NCBI GenBank assembly: GCA_052078155.1
Contig: JBQJBP010000001.1
Span: 2,480,001 to 2,544,000 of the forward strand
DNA length: 64,000 bases
From: CAXBMB01 sp052078155
GTDB taxonomy: Bacteria > Pseudomonadota > Alphaproteobacteria > Kiloniellales > DSM-21159
Direction of reading: 5' to 3'
The notes beneath the pieces are model-generated. The model was given only the letters and a program-made list of their open reading frames with translations, searched no databases and was not told where the DNA came from. The stretch's first letter is position 1, and every line of letters begins with the position of its first letter. Position numbers and translations under genes: made by a program. Below, piece after piece: positions 50,937 to 59,269 of this stretch.

Positions 50937-52865
50937 TTATGAAGTCAGGCGCTGCAAGTCAGGTGCAGCGGCCTCGCTGGCCAGGGTCGACAAGGCCTCG
51001 TCCAGGGTCAGAATCTCCTGAGCCTGAGATCCCAGACGGCGCAGAGCCAGTTTGCCTTCTTCAGCTTCCCGGCGGCCGACGACGGCAATCACCGGCACCT
51101 TGGCCAAAGAATGCTCCCTGACCTTGTAGTTGATTTTCTCATTACGGCAGTCTGTGGTTGCCCGCAGACCGGCAGCCCGCAGCTTTTCCACCACCTGCTG
51201 CGCATAGTCATCCGCGTCAGAGGTAATGGTGGCCACCACAACCTGTTCCGGAGCCAGCCACAAAGGCAGGCGACCGGCATGGTTTTCAATCAGAATGGCC
51301 AGGAACCGCTCGAACGACCCCAGGATGGCCCGGTGCAGCATGACCGGGCGATGCCGGGCAGAGTCTTCTCCGATGTAATGCGCATCCAGGCGTTCCGGCA
51401 GAATGAAATCCACCTGCAGAGTGCCACACTGCCAATCACGGCCAATGGCGTCTTTCAGCACGAACTCCAGCTTGGGACCATAAAAGGCCCCTTCCCCGGG
51501 GTTGGTGGAGAAGGCCACGCCTGCGGCTTCCGTTGCCTCTTTCAGGGCCGCTTCCGCAGCATCCCAAACCTCATCAGAGCCAGCCCGTTTTTCCGGCCGG
51601 TCAGAGAACTTCACCACCACATCGGTAAAGCCGAAGTCCGCATAGATGCTCTTCAGCAGCTCACAGAAAATCTGGGTTTCACTGATGATCTGATCCTGGG
51701 TGCAGAAGATGTGGGCATCATCCTGGGTAAAGGCGCGCACCCGCATCATGCCGTGCAAAGCCCCGGAGGGTTCGTTGCGGTGGCAGGAGCCAAACTCGGC
51801 CATGCGGATCGGCAGGTCCCGATAAGAGGTCAGACCCTGCTTGAAGATCTGCACGTGACCTGGGCAGTTCATGGGTTTGACCGCCAGCACCCGAGCTTCA
51901 CTTTCCGCGATGAACATGTTTTCGCGGAACTTGTCCCAGTGACCGGAAGCTTCCCACAAGGCGCGATCGATCAACTGCGGGGTTTTCACCTCCACATAGC
52001 CGCCTTCGTCCAGACGACGGCGCATGTAGTCTTCCACCACCCGATAGAAGGTCCAGCCTTTGGGATGCCAAAAGACAGAGCCGGTGGCTTCTTCCTGCTG
52101 ATGGAAGAGGTTCATCTCCTTGCCCAGACGCCGGTGGTCGCGCTTGGCGGCCTCTTCCAGCATCTTCAGGTGGGCTTTCAGTTCCTTTTCCGTCCGCCAG
52201 GCCGTGCCATAGATGCGCTGCAGTTGCGCATTGTTGGCGTCGCCGCGCCAGTAAGCACCGGAAACCCGCTGCAGCTTGAAGGCTTTGCCCAGTTTGCCGG
52301 TAGAGGCCAGATGGGGCCCGCGGCAGAGGTCCAGCCAGTCACCCTGCTTGTAGATGGTGATGTCCGCATCATCGGGCAGCTCGTGGATCCACTCGGCCTT
52401 GTACTTTTCGCCAATTTCATTGAAATGGCGCACGGCTTCTGTCCGGTCCCAGACTTCCCGCTCCAGCGGCAGGTCCCGGTCCACGATTTCGCGCATGCGC
52501 TTTTCGATGACCTCGAGATCATCGGGCGTGAAAGGCTCATCCCGGACAAAATCGTAGTAAAAGCCCGTTTCAGTGGCCGGACCAAAGGTCACCTGTGTCC
52601 CGGGCCAGAGTTCCTGCACGGCCTGCGCCAGCACGTGAGCAGCGTCGTGCCGAATCAGCTCCAGCGCTTCCTCGGAAGTTCGGGTGACGATCTCAACGGT
52701 GGCGTCCGCGGTGATGTCCCGCGTGATGTCCCAGAGGTCTCCGTCTACTTTGACGGCGACTGATGCCTTAGCCAGGCCAGGGCCGATTGATTCGGCAAGC
52801 TGCAGACCTGTCACAGGCCCGTCGAACTGCTTGACCGTACCGTCCGGCAGTGTGATCGCGACCAT
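50937..52865 (-). CDS. thrS: Threonine--tRNA ligase
   Basis: A 642-residue class II synthetase. The TGS domain (residues 1-60) and the editing domain with 'HDAAHVLAQAVQELWP' near 73 precede the catalytic core, with zinc ligands in 'NCPGHVQIFK' near residue 335 and motif 2 'FGSCHRNEPSGALHG'. An anticodon-binding domain ends the protein. MVAITLP at 52865 is the family start and follows AGGAAG; an upstream frame of 53 codons has no support. It is upstream of infC. Confidence 0.97.
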   Translation of the reverse strand: MVAITLPDGTVKQFDGPVTGLQLAESIGPGLAKASVAVKVDGDLWDITRDITADATVEIVTRTSEEALELIRHDAAHVLAQAVQELWPGTQVTFGPATETGFYYDFVRDEPFTPDDLEVIEKRMREIVDRDLPLEREVWDRTEAVRHFNEIGEKYKAEWIHELPDDADITIYKQGDWLDLCRGPHLASTGKLGKAFKLQRVSGAYWRGDANNAQLQRIYGTAWRTEKELKAHLKMLEEAAKRDHRRLGKEMNLFHQQEEATGSVFWHPKGWTFYRVVEDYMRRRLDEGGYVEVKTPQLIDRALWEASGHWDKFRENMFIAESEARVLAVKPMNCPGHVQIFKQGLTSYRDLPIRMAEFGSCHRNEPSGALHGMMRVRAFTQDDAHIFCTQDQIISETQIFCELLKSIYADFGFTDVVVKFSDRPEKRAGSDEVWDAAEAALKEATEAAGVAFSTNPGEGAFYGPKLEFVLKDAIGRDWQCGTLQVDFILPERLDAHYIGEDSARHRPVMLHRAILGSFERFLAILIENHAGRLPLWLAPEQVVVATITSDADDYAQQVVEKLRAAGLRATTDCRNEKINYKVREHSLAKVPVIAVVGRREAEEGKLALRRLGSQAQEILTLDEALSTLASEAAAPDLQRLTS

Positions 52866-53071
52866 TGAATTTGTCTTCCTCGTAACCAGAGTGATTGAAA
52901 AACGTGTCCCTTTTCCCCCCAACGGTTTGGGCTGTTCCAGCCAAAAGGGCGGAAATGGCAAGGGAACCGGGAATTTAGAGGGAATAAAGGGCCTGTCAAG
53001 CAAGGCCTGCCCGCAAAGCAGCATTTGCGCTCTTTTGCGGCTTTTTCGCCACTTTCAGCCGGACAAAAGGC

Positions 53072-53129
53072 CGTTTAGCAGAAGCCTGATGCGAAACGCT
53101 TCTAACCACCCCTGGCGATTAAACTCTAG
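53072..53129 (+). repeat. Decayed right half of the dispersed repeat
   Basis: CGTTTAGCAGAAGC, GCGAAACGCTTCTAAC and the end ACTCTAG follow the right arm of the intact copies, but the CCGAT core is altered to GGCGAT. The TAG within provides the stop codon of the minus-strand glycosyltransferase (complement of 53126-53128). Confidence 0.5.
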
Positions 53130-54346
53130 ACCTGAGTGAACTCAGGCAACTGAGACAGCAGTTCGCGGTAGACATCCAGCGTCTTGTCGCACATGCGGGC
53201 CGTGGAAAAGTTTCCGGCGGCGTGGCTTGTGGCTTTTTGCCCCAATTCGGAGCGCTGGCTCTCGCTCAGATCCAGGGCCTGCCGCAAGGCACGGGCCAGA
53301 TCACCGGGATTGTTGTTGTCGAAAAGGTAGCCCGTTTCATCGGCCAGGATCTGTTCCGGCCCGCCCCCGTGGTTCGACACCACCACTGGCCGTCCCATGG
53401 CCTGGGCTTCACTGACCACACGACCAAAACCTTCCGGTTCAATGGAGGCGGAGACCACCACGTCAGACAGTTTATAGGCGGCTGGCATGTCCCGGCAGTC
53501 ATCAAAGATGGCCACACAATCCGTCAGGCCCCGATGAACGATGGCCTTTTCCAGCTCTTCACGGTAGGCCGAACGCCCCTGGTCTGAACCAACCAGCAGA
53601 CAGAGGAACTGCCGTTCCTGCTTCATCTGGGCCAGCGCATCGATCAGCAGCAACTGCCCTTTCCAGCGGGTCAGACGACCGGGCAGCAGAATGATCGGCA
53701 CCCCGTCAGGCAGTCGCCATGCCGTGGACAGCTGGATCACCCGCTCGGCCGACACCTTGTCGGGATCGAAAGACCGCAGATCCACCCCCCGGTGAACCAG
53801 CCGCAGTTTGACCGGGTCAATCTCGTAGTTGTCCTTGATGTGCTGGGTGACAAAGTCAGAGATGGAAATGACCCGGTCCCCAAGGGTCATGACGGAGTTG
53901 TACCGCCGCTTGAAAGGTCCTGAGAGGCCGTAGGGCGAATGGAACGTTGTGACAAAGGGTGTCTGCGTTTTCCGGGTGGCCCAATAGGCAGACCAGGCCG
54001 GGGCGCGCGAGCGGGCATGGACCAGATGCACGCCGTAGCCTTCAATCACCTCGATCAGGCGTTTGGCATTGCGGCGCATGACCAGCGGATTCTTTGACTG
54101 CAGGGGCAACTCGATATGCTGGGCTCCAACGCGCTGCAGATCATGGACCAGGCGTCCGCCACTGGAGGCAACCAGAGGCACAGCACCGGCCTGGGCCAGC
54201 GCCGTCGCGACTTCCACCGTGCCGCGCTCCACCCCTCCGGTCTCCAGCGCGGGCACCACCTGCAGAACAACAGGCTGAGGCCCTTCCAGCGACCTATCAG
54301 CAGTGCTAGTCTCGCCAGCTGCCAGCTCTTGCGCGGCGCTTGTCAC
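53126..54346 (-). CDS. Glycosyltransferase family 4 protein
   Basis: A 406-residue GT-B enzyme with a GTG start. The N-terminal half has 'VVPALETGGVERGTVEVA' (about 28-45), and the C-terminal half the nucleotide-sugar site 'ILLPGRLTRWKGQ' and the ExxxxxxE motif in 'EPEGFGRVVSEAQAMG' (about 307-322). It likely adds a sugar to a lipopolysaccharide, capsule or lipid acceptor at the inner face of the membrane. It is divergent from an alpha/beta hydrolase with only 27 bases between start codons. Confidence 0.92.
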   Translation of the reverse strand: MTSAAQELAAGETSTADRSLEGPQPVVLQVVPALETGGVERGTVEVATALAQAGAVPLVASSGGRLVHDLQRVGAQHIELPLQSKNPLVMRRNAKRLIEVIEGYGVHLVHARSRAPAWSAYWATRKTQTPFVTTFHSPYGLSGPFKRRYNSVMTLGDRVISISDFVTQHIKDNYEIDPVKLRLVHRGVDLRSFDPDKVSAERVIQLSTAWRLPDGVPIILLPGRLTRWKGQLLLIDALAQMKQERQFLCLLVGSDQGRSAYREELEKAIVHRGLTDCVAIFDDCRDMPAAYKLSDVVVSASIEPEGFGRVVSEAQAMGRPVVVSNHGGGPEQILADETGYLFDNNNPGDLARALRQALDLSESQRSELGQKATSHAAGNFSTARMCDKTLDVYRELLSQLPEFTQV

Positions 54347-54373
54347 TATTTACTTCCCCAGGAACATTAACTC

Positions 54374-55198
54374 ATGTCCGAGACAAAGGCTTCTCCAGCC
54401 ACCGCAAATTCCGACCCGCAGCGTCTGGACCGTCCCGACGGCGCCACAATTGCCTATCTCAGACACCTGGGCAAGGGTTTGAAGAGCAAGAAATCGTCAG
54501 AAGCCGGAAAAACCGGGCTAATCTTCCTTGGCGGCTTCATGTCGGACATGACAGGGACCAAGGCAACCTTCCTGGAAAACTACGCCAAAGAACGGGGACG
54601 CTCCTTCGTCCGCTTTGACTATCTGGGCCACGGCCAGTCTTCCGGCGCCTTCACCGAAGGCACCATTGGCCGCTGGGCGGAAGATGCCGTGGCGGTCATC
54701 GACGAGTTGACCGAAGGCCCCCAGATACTGATCGGATCTTCCATGGGCGGCTGGATCATGCTGCTGGCGGCGCTGCAGCGCAAAGAGCGCATTGTCGGCC
54801 TGCAGGGCATCGCCGCGGCCCCGGATTTCACCGAAAGCCTGATGTGGGAGACCTTTTCTGAATCCGTCAAGGAAACGCTGATGCGTGACGGGGTCTACAA
54901 AGAACCCAACAACTACTCTGACGAACCCTACAGCATCACCCTCAAGCTGATTGAAGATGGCCGGCACCATCTGCTGATGGGCGGAAAAATCGACCTGGAT
55001 TGCCCCGTTCACCTGCTGCATGGCATGGCAGATCTGGATGTGCCCTATCAGCTGTCTGTCAAACTGGCCCGACGTCTGAACGGCGACCACGTGCAGGTGC
55101 AGCTGATCAAGGACGGCGACCATCGCCTCTCCGAACCGGACAACCTGGAAACCCTCACCAACAGTCTGGATCGTCTGCTGGCGCAGATTGAAGGCTGA
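54374..55198 (+). CDS. Alpha/beta hydrolase
   Basis: A 274-residue hydrolase. The oxyanion region is 'IFLGGFMSDMTG', the nucleophile elbow is 'IGSSMGGW' (Ser near residue 120), the acid is in 'HGMADLDVPY' (near 215) and the His is in 'KDGDHRLSE' (near 250). The closest recognised group is ABHD10-like thioesterases and carboxyl esterases. It starts 27 bases from the divergent glycosyltransferase; CAGGAA precedes the ATG. The substrate is unknown. Confidence 0.88.
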   Translation: MSETKASPATANSDPQRLDRPDGATIAYLRHLGKGLKSKKSSEAGKTGLIFLGGFMSDMTGTKATFLENYAKERGRSFVRFDYLGHGQSSGAFTEGTIGRWAEDAVAVIDELTEGPQILIGSSMGGWIMLLAALQRKERIVGLQGIAAAPDFTESLMWETFSESVKETLMRDGVYKEPNNYSDEPYSITLKLIEDGRHHLLMGGKIDLDCPVHLLHGMADLDVPYQLSVKLARRLNGDHVQVQLIKDGDHRLSEPDNLETLTNSLDRLLAQIEG

Positions 55199-55332
55199 AA
55201 ATCCGGCCCTGTTGGATCACCTCCAATTCACTGCCTGTGACAGATAAAGACAGGCAGCTCGCTGATTTCCCGCGCCCATCGAGAGGACTCTCCTGGCGCA
55301 AGAGTCTATCTATCTAGAAGTTATACCTATCT

Positions 55333-56631
55333 ATGAGTGACCCCATGGCCCTACAGGCTGACATCATCATCGTCGGGGGCGGCGTTGTCGGCGCTGCCAT
55401 TGCCTATCACCTGGTGAAACAGAAGGCCGGGCGGGTCTTGGTGCTGGAGCGCAACGATCTGGCGTCGGCGGCGACCTGTCGAAGCCCAGGCTTCTTGCTG
55501 TCCAGCGCTGCCAAGAGCGACACCGCCGCCTTTGTCCAGGCTACCCGTGCGACAGCCGCTGAATTGTCAGACGAGCTGAACGATGATCTGGGGTTTCGGC
55601 AGGTCGGCTCCATCCGCACCGCCGCCAGTCAGGAACGCCTGGTCCAGCTAATGGGCCTGGTGGCGGATTCCGCCAGCCAAAGTCAGCCCTTTGACATGCT
55701 GACCGGAGACAAGCTGCGCCAGATGGTGCCCTGGATTTCCACAGAACTGATCACCCGGGCCGTGCATTTCCCCTCCGATGGTTTTCTGGATCCCTTCAGA
55801 CTGACCAGCGCCTACCTGCGTGCGGCCAAGAACAAAGCCGGGGAACTGCTGGAAGTCCGGACCCACTGCGCGGTTCAGTCTCTGCTCTTGCAGGCTGGAC
55901 GGGTGTGCGGGGTGACAACGGCCAAGGGAGAAACCCTGACGGCTAATGTGGTGATCGACGCCAGCGGCATCTGGGCCAGCCTGCTGGGGGAACGGCTGAT
56001 CGGCCAGGGGGAGACGTCCAAAGGCACGTCTCAAAAGCCCCTGCCCGCCCTGCCCTTCGTTCCCCTGCGGCACCAGCATTGGATCACCCAGCCCGCCGAA
56101 GCCTTTCCGGAGCAGCAACCCATGGTCCTGCTGCCGGAAGCACGCACCATCACCCGCCCTGCCGAGGGCGGGGGCCTGCTGGTCAGTGTTCAGGAGCTGG
56201 AAAGCCTGCCCTTCAACGCCCATCACCTGGGCGAAGAGGCCGATGCCCTGACCCAGGCGGAAGTGGAAAACCCCTGGCAGATCCTGGCGGAAACCGCCGC
56301 AGAACTGCGTCATTTCTTTCCGGGCATTCTGGCCAGTCACTGGGATTTCTATGTGGCAGGCCTGGAGGGGCATACACCCGATGGCCTGCCTTTGCTGGGC
56401 AACTGGCCCGGAGTGGAAGGCTTACTGGTGGCCACAGCAACAGGCGACCAGGCCGTGGCAACCTCCAGCGGCGTGGGGGGCCTGCTGGCCTCACTGGTCA
56501 CAGCCTCAGCTCCGCCGGCAGAGGCCGAGGCTTTCAGGCTGGATCGGTTCGGCCTGCAGGATCCTTATGGAGCAGAGTTCCGCCACCGCTGTCTGACCGC
56601 CAGAAGCGAGCGGCAGAAAAACTCTCTCTAG
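55333..56631 (+). CDS. FAD-dependent oxidoreductase, DAO family
   Basis: A 432-residue flavoprotein with the FAD motif 'IIVGGGVVGAA' (Gly 15, 17 and 20) and a DAO-type C-terminus 'LEGHTPDGLPLLGNWPG' to 'AVATSSGVGGLLA'. Such proteins oxidise secondary or tertiary amino acids (sarcosine, dimethylglycine, glycine). No ribosome site is evident before ATG 55333; ATG 55345 is an alternative. A short TATCTATC-type repeat lies just upstream. The TAG stop at 56629-56631 is part of the CTCTAGAG end of a dispersed repeat. Confidence 0.86.
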   Translation: MSDPMALQADIIIVGGGVVGAAIAYHLVKQKAGRVLVLERNDLASAATCRSPGFLLSSAAKSDTAAFVQATRATAAELSDELNDDLGFRQVGSIRTAASQERLVQLMGLVADSASQSQPFDMLTGDKLRQMVPWISTELITRAVHFPSDGFLDPFRLTSAYLRAAKNKAGELLEVRTHCAVQSLLLQAGRVCGVTTAKGETLTANVVIDASGIWASLLGERLIGQGETSKGTSQKPLPALPFVPLRHQHWITQPAEAFPEQQPMVLLPEARTITRPAEGGGLLVSVQELESLPFNAHHLGEEADALTQAEVENPWQILAETAAELRHFFPGILASHWDFYVAGLEGHTPDGLPLLGNWPGVEGLLVATATGDQAVATSSGVGGLLASLVTASAPPAEAEAFRLDRFGLQDPYGAEFRHRCLTARSERQKNSL

Positions 56632-56764
56632 AGCATGATCGGTTTAGGTAGAAGCGCTCTGCGCTTTGAACTAAACCGTGAAGCATCCTCTCAAACACTG
56701 AAAAGAGTTTCACGCTCTAAGTGTTATCACGGAGTGATTCCACTTAAACCGATTTGACTCTAGA
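56627..56764 (-). repeat. Dispersed cloverleaf repeat, intact copy in reverse orientation
   Basis: CTCTAGAGCATGATCGGTTTAG opens the element and CACTTAAACCGATTTGACTCTAG closes it. Inside are AAGCGCTCTGCGCTT, CATCCTCTCAAACACTGAAAAGAG and TCACGGAGTGA. It supplies the stop codon of the flanking FAD oxidoreductase gene. Confidence 0.92.
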
Positions 56765-56793
56765 GGACGCCCAATCATCTTGCCTCAAAGGGA

Positions 56794-57678
56794 TCAGTTG
56801 TCTGACATCTCCGCCAGCAGAGCGGTGAGCCCTTCCTTGTAGGTCGGATAGGCAAAGTCATAGCCCAGTTCCTGGCGCAGGCGTTCGTTGGAGACCCGAC
56901 GGTTGTCCAGATAAAAGGACCGGGCCATGGGGCTGAGCTCAGCCTCTTCAAACGGCACCAGAGGCGGCGGGGTTACACCCTGCAGCTTGGCTGCATACTC
57001 CACCACCACCGCGGGGTTTTCCGGCAAATCATCACAGACGTTATAGGTCCGGCCCGGTTGCGGCTGCGCCATGGACGCCATCACCGCCCCGCCGATGTCA
57101 TCCACATGGATGCGGCTGAAGACCTGGCCTTCCCGAATGAGACGCCGGGCCCGCCCCTTTGCCAGGCTGACGAACTGATTGCGCCCGGGACCATAGATAC
57201 CGGCCAGCCGGAAAACATGAACCGGCAGATCCCGGGCCCTCTGCAGATCCAGCCAGCGGGCTTCAGCCTCGACCCGCCAGCGGTTGCGGTCCGATGTTGG
57301 ATTGACCGGTGACTCCTCTGAAACGCAGCCACCGTTGGTGTTGCCATAGACACCGGTGGTGGAGAGATAACCCACCCACTGGAGATCCCGGGCCGCCAGA
57401 ATGTCTGCTTCATGAACCGACAAAACCGGATCGATTCCTTCTTCCGGCTTAATGGAGGTCAGCAAGTGGGTCGCGCCTGCCAAAGCCGACGCAGGGTCGC
57501 TCAGAGGCCTGCCGTCCTGAAACAGGTACGCATCGATGCCTAGTTGGCGCAGTTTTTCAGCCGAGTCTTCACTGCGGGTCGTGCCCGCAACGGTCCAGCC
57601 CTGAGCCATCAGGCGGCGAGCCAGGCGCAGGGCGGAGTAGCCCAGGCCAAAGCAAAAGAGTCGAGAAGATGCAGTCAT
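56794..57678 (-). CDS. NAD(P)-dependent SDR/epimerase-like protein
   Basis: A 294-residue extended-SDR-type protein with 'LFCFGLGYSALRLARRL' (nucleotide fold, residues 7-23), 'YLSTTGVYGNTNGG' near the active site and 'FRLAGIYGPGRNQ' later, as in YeeZ-like NAD(P)-binding proteins. The Tyr-x-x-x-Lys pair of true epimerases is not evident, so catalysis is uncertain. A longer upstream frame (to 58092) is the antisense of the TPR gene and is rejected. Its ATG at 57678 nearly touches the start of that divergent gene. Confidence 0.85.
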   Translation of the reverse strand: MTASSRLFCFGLGYSALRLARRLMAQGWTVAGTTRSEDSAEKLRQLGIDAYLFQDGRPLSDPASALAGATHLLTSIKPEEGIDPVLSVHEADILAARDLQWVGYLSTTGVYGNTNGGCVSEESPVNPTSDRNRWRVEAEARWLDLQRARDLPVHVFRLAGIYGPGRNQFVSLAKGRARRLIREGQVFSRIHVDDIGGAVMASMAQPQPGRTYNVCDDLPENPAVVVEYAAKLQGVTPPPLVPFEEAELSPMARSFYLDNRRVSNERLRQELGYDFAYPTYKEGLTALLAEMSDN

Positions 57679-57721
57679 GGCCTCAAGATGGCGCAGCGGG
57701 GGCTTGAAGACCAGTCCAGAA

Positions 57722-58552
57722 ATGTCGATGCTGCGCGCCATGTACAGATTGACCGTTCCCACACTGCCCGGCCTTTTGCCTTTGCGCCACTGGTCCGCAC
57801 CCGCTGCGCTGGCTGTTGCCTCAGGACTGGCTGCCAGCTTCTTCGCAGCTGCACCAACAGCCCAGGCCTCCACCAGCCCGGAAGAAGCTGAGTACCGTGC
57901 CTGCATGAACCTCGCCCACCGCATGCCCGACAGCGCCTTTGAAACGGCTCTGGCCTGGCGGGATGACAACGGCGCGGAACTGGCCAGCCATTGCCTGGCT
58001 GTGGCTCTGATGAACATGGAACAGTTTGAGGCCGCAGGCATCGAGTTCGAAAAACTGGCCACCCAGCTGGACAAAACCCTGGCACCGGACATTCTGGCCC
58101 AGGCGGCCTATGCCTGGCTGGCCATGGAGGATTACGACCGAGCCTATGCGGTCCAAAGTCAGGCACTGGAACTCCGGCCGGATGACCCGGAACTGTTGCT
58201 GGACCGCAGTCTGACACTGGCCGAAACCGGCAATTACTGGGACGCACTGGATGATCTCAACCGGGCCAGCGAACTGGCACCAACCCGGGCTGATCTGCTG
58301 GTTTACCGGGCCAGCGCCTATCGCATGGTGGAAGCCGAAGAGCTGGCTCTGGAAGACGTCAACCGGGCATTGGAACTGAACCCACTCAGTGCCGACGCCT
58401 ATCTGGAACGGGGCAACCTGCGCCGTCTGGCCGGTGACAAGAAAGGGGCCCGCCAGGACTGGCTGAAGGTGGTGTCACTGGCTCCGGAGAAGTCCGCCGT
58501 CGCCACCTCCGCCCGGGCGAACCTGGAAAAAATGGATCTGAAGGTGGAGTAA
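57722..58552 (+). CDS. Exported TPR-repeat protein
   Basis: A 276-residue protein with an N-terminal hydrophobic segment (about residues 28-48, ending near AQAST) as signal or anchor, followed by at least four tetratricopeptide units from about residue 95 to 260, with repeats such as 'EDYDRAYAVQSQALELRPDD' and 'GNYWDALDDLNRASELAPT'. It is probably a periplasmic scaffold. Start choice is uncertain: ATGs at 57677, 57722 and 57740 are in frame; 57722 leaves 43 bases to the divergent SDR gene. Confidence 0.8.
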   Translation: MSMLRAMYRLTVPTLPGLLPLRHWSAPAALAVASGLAASFFAAAPTAQASTSPEEAEYRACMNLAHRMPDSAFETALAWRDDNGAELASHCLAVALMNMEQFEAAGIEFEKLATQLDKTLAPDILAQAAYAWLAMEDYDRAYAVQSQALELRPDDPELLLDRSLTLAETGNYWDALDDLNRASELAPTRADLLVYRASAYRMVEAEELALEDVNRALELNPLSADAYLERGNLRRLAGDKKGARQDWLKVVSLAPEKSAVATSARANLEKMDLKVE

Positions 58553-58595
58553 CCCCGACAGACTGGATCAGGCTCGCCGCTTGCTGGCAGAAGCC

Positions 58596-59096
58596 TCAGC
58601 TGTCGTCAGGTTCCGGCAGCGCCAGGAAAATCAGGGTTCCGAAGATCATGATCAGAAAGCGGGCGGCGGAAGCCTGACCGTTCCAGATCTTGGACTGCCA
58701 CATGGCAAACCACTCGCCACCGACCACCAGAAAACCGAAGCCGTAAAGAAACGCCCCCAGGGCCAGGCCAAAAACCGCCAGATCCTTGGCTTTCCGATAA
58801 GCCTGCAGCTCCGCCCCTCTCGTTTGCCACAAACGCCAGGCGGCCCAAAGCAGCACCAGCGCCGTCAAACCTTCAAAGAGGATAATGAGCCAATAGGCCA
58901 GCGCCTGAAGAGCCGGGCTGGTGATGGCCCGCTGGTCCGGCAGCTGGGAGTTGGGGAACAGACTGTCCATGGCCAGCACATGCTGCACAAACGCCCAGTT
59001 GCTCTGGTAATCGACCAGATTGTTCAGCGTCACCAGCACAAAAAAGCCCGCCACCATCACAACCAGCAGCACATGAGACAGACGGCGCAACGACAT
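58596..59096 (-). CDS. DUF2165 family small membrane protein
   Basis: A 166-residue integral membrane protein with four hydrophobic helices. The conserved DUF2165 signatures 'NNLVDYQSNWAFVQHVLAMD' (about 25-44) and 'GGEWFAMWQSKIWNGQ' near 128-143 are clear. The function of the family is not known. It converges on the TPR gene and stands alone on the minus strand. Confidence 0.92.
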   Translation of the reverse strand: MSLRRLSHVLLVVMVAGFFVLVTLNNLVDYQSNWAFVQHVLAMDSLFPNSQLPDQRAITSPALQALAYWLIILFEGLTALVLLWAAWRLWQTRGAELQAYRKAKDLAVFGLALGAFLYGFGFLVVGGEWFAMWQSKIWNGQASAARFLIMIFGTLIFLALPEPDDS

Positions 59097-59269
59097 GGAT
59101 CGCTCCTTTGCTCGGTTTCCGCTTTGATGCCCTTCCCGGAACAGAAAGCCGGGTCTGGCTTAACGCGCTAGGCGCTTACACCATAACCGAGCTCGCTTTA
59201 AGTCCCCGATTGCGATCAAAGGCCGGGTCTGGCGGGTCACGCCATCGGGCCTTTAGTGCTCAGCCAGGT

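Noticed and set aside
51111..52763. 550-codon open frame antisense to thrS
   Set aside because: thrS is an unmistakable full-length synthetase; the antisense frame follows from its codon bias.
57679..58092. N-terminal extension of the minus-strand SDR gene
   Set aside because: The extra 138 residues are the reverse of the TPR gene and have no SDR homology; the Rossmann motif starts right after the Met at 57678.
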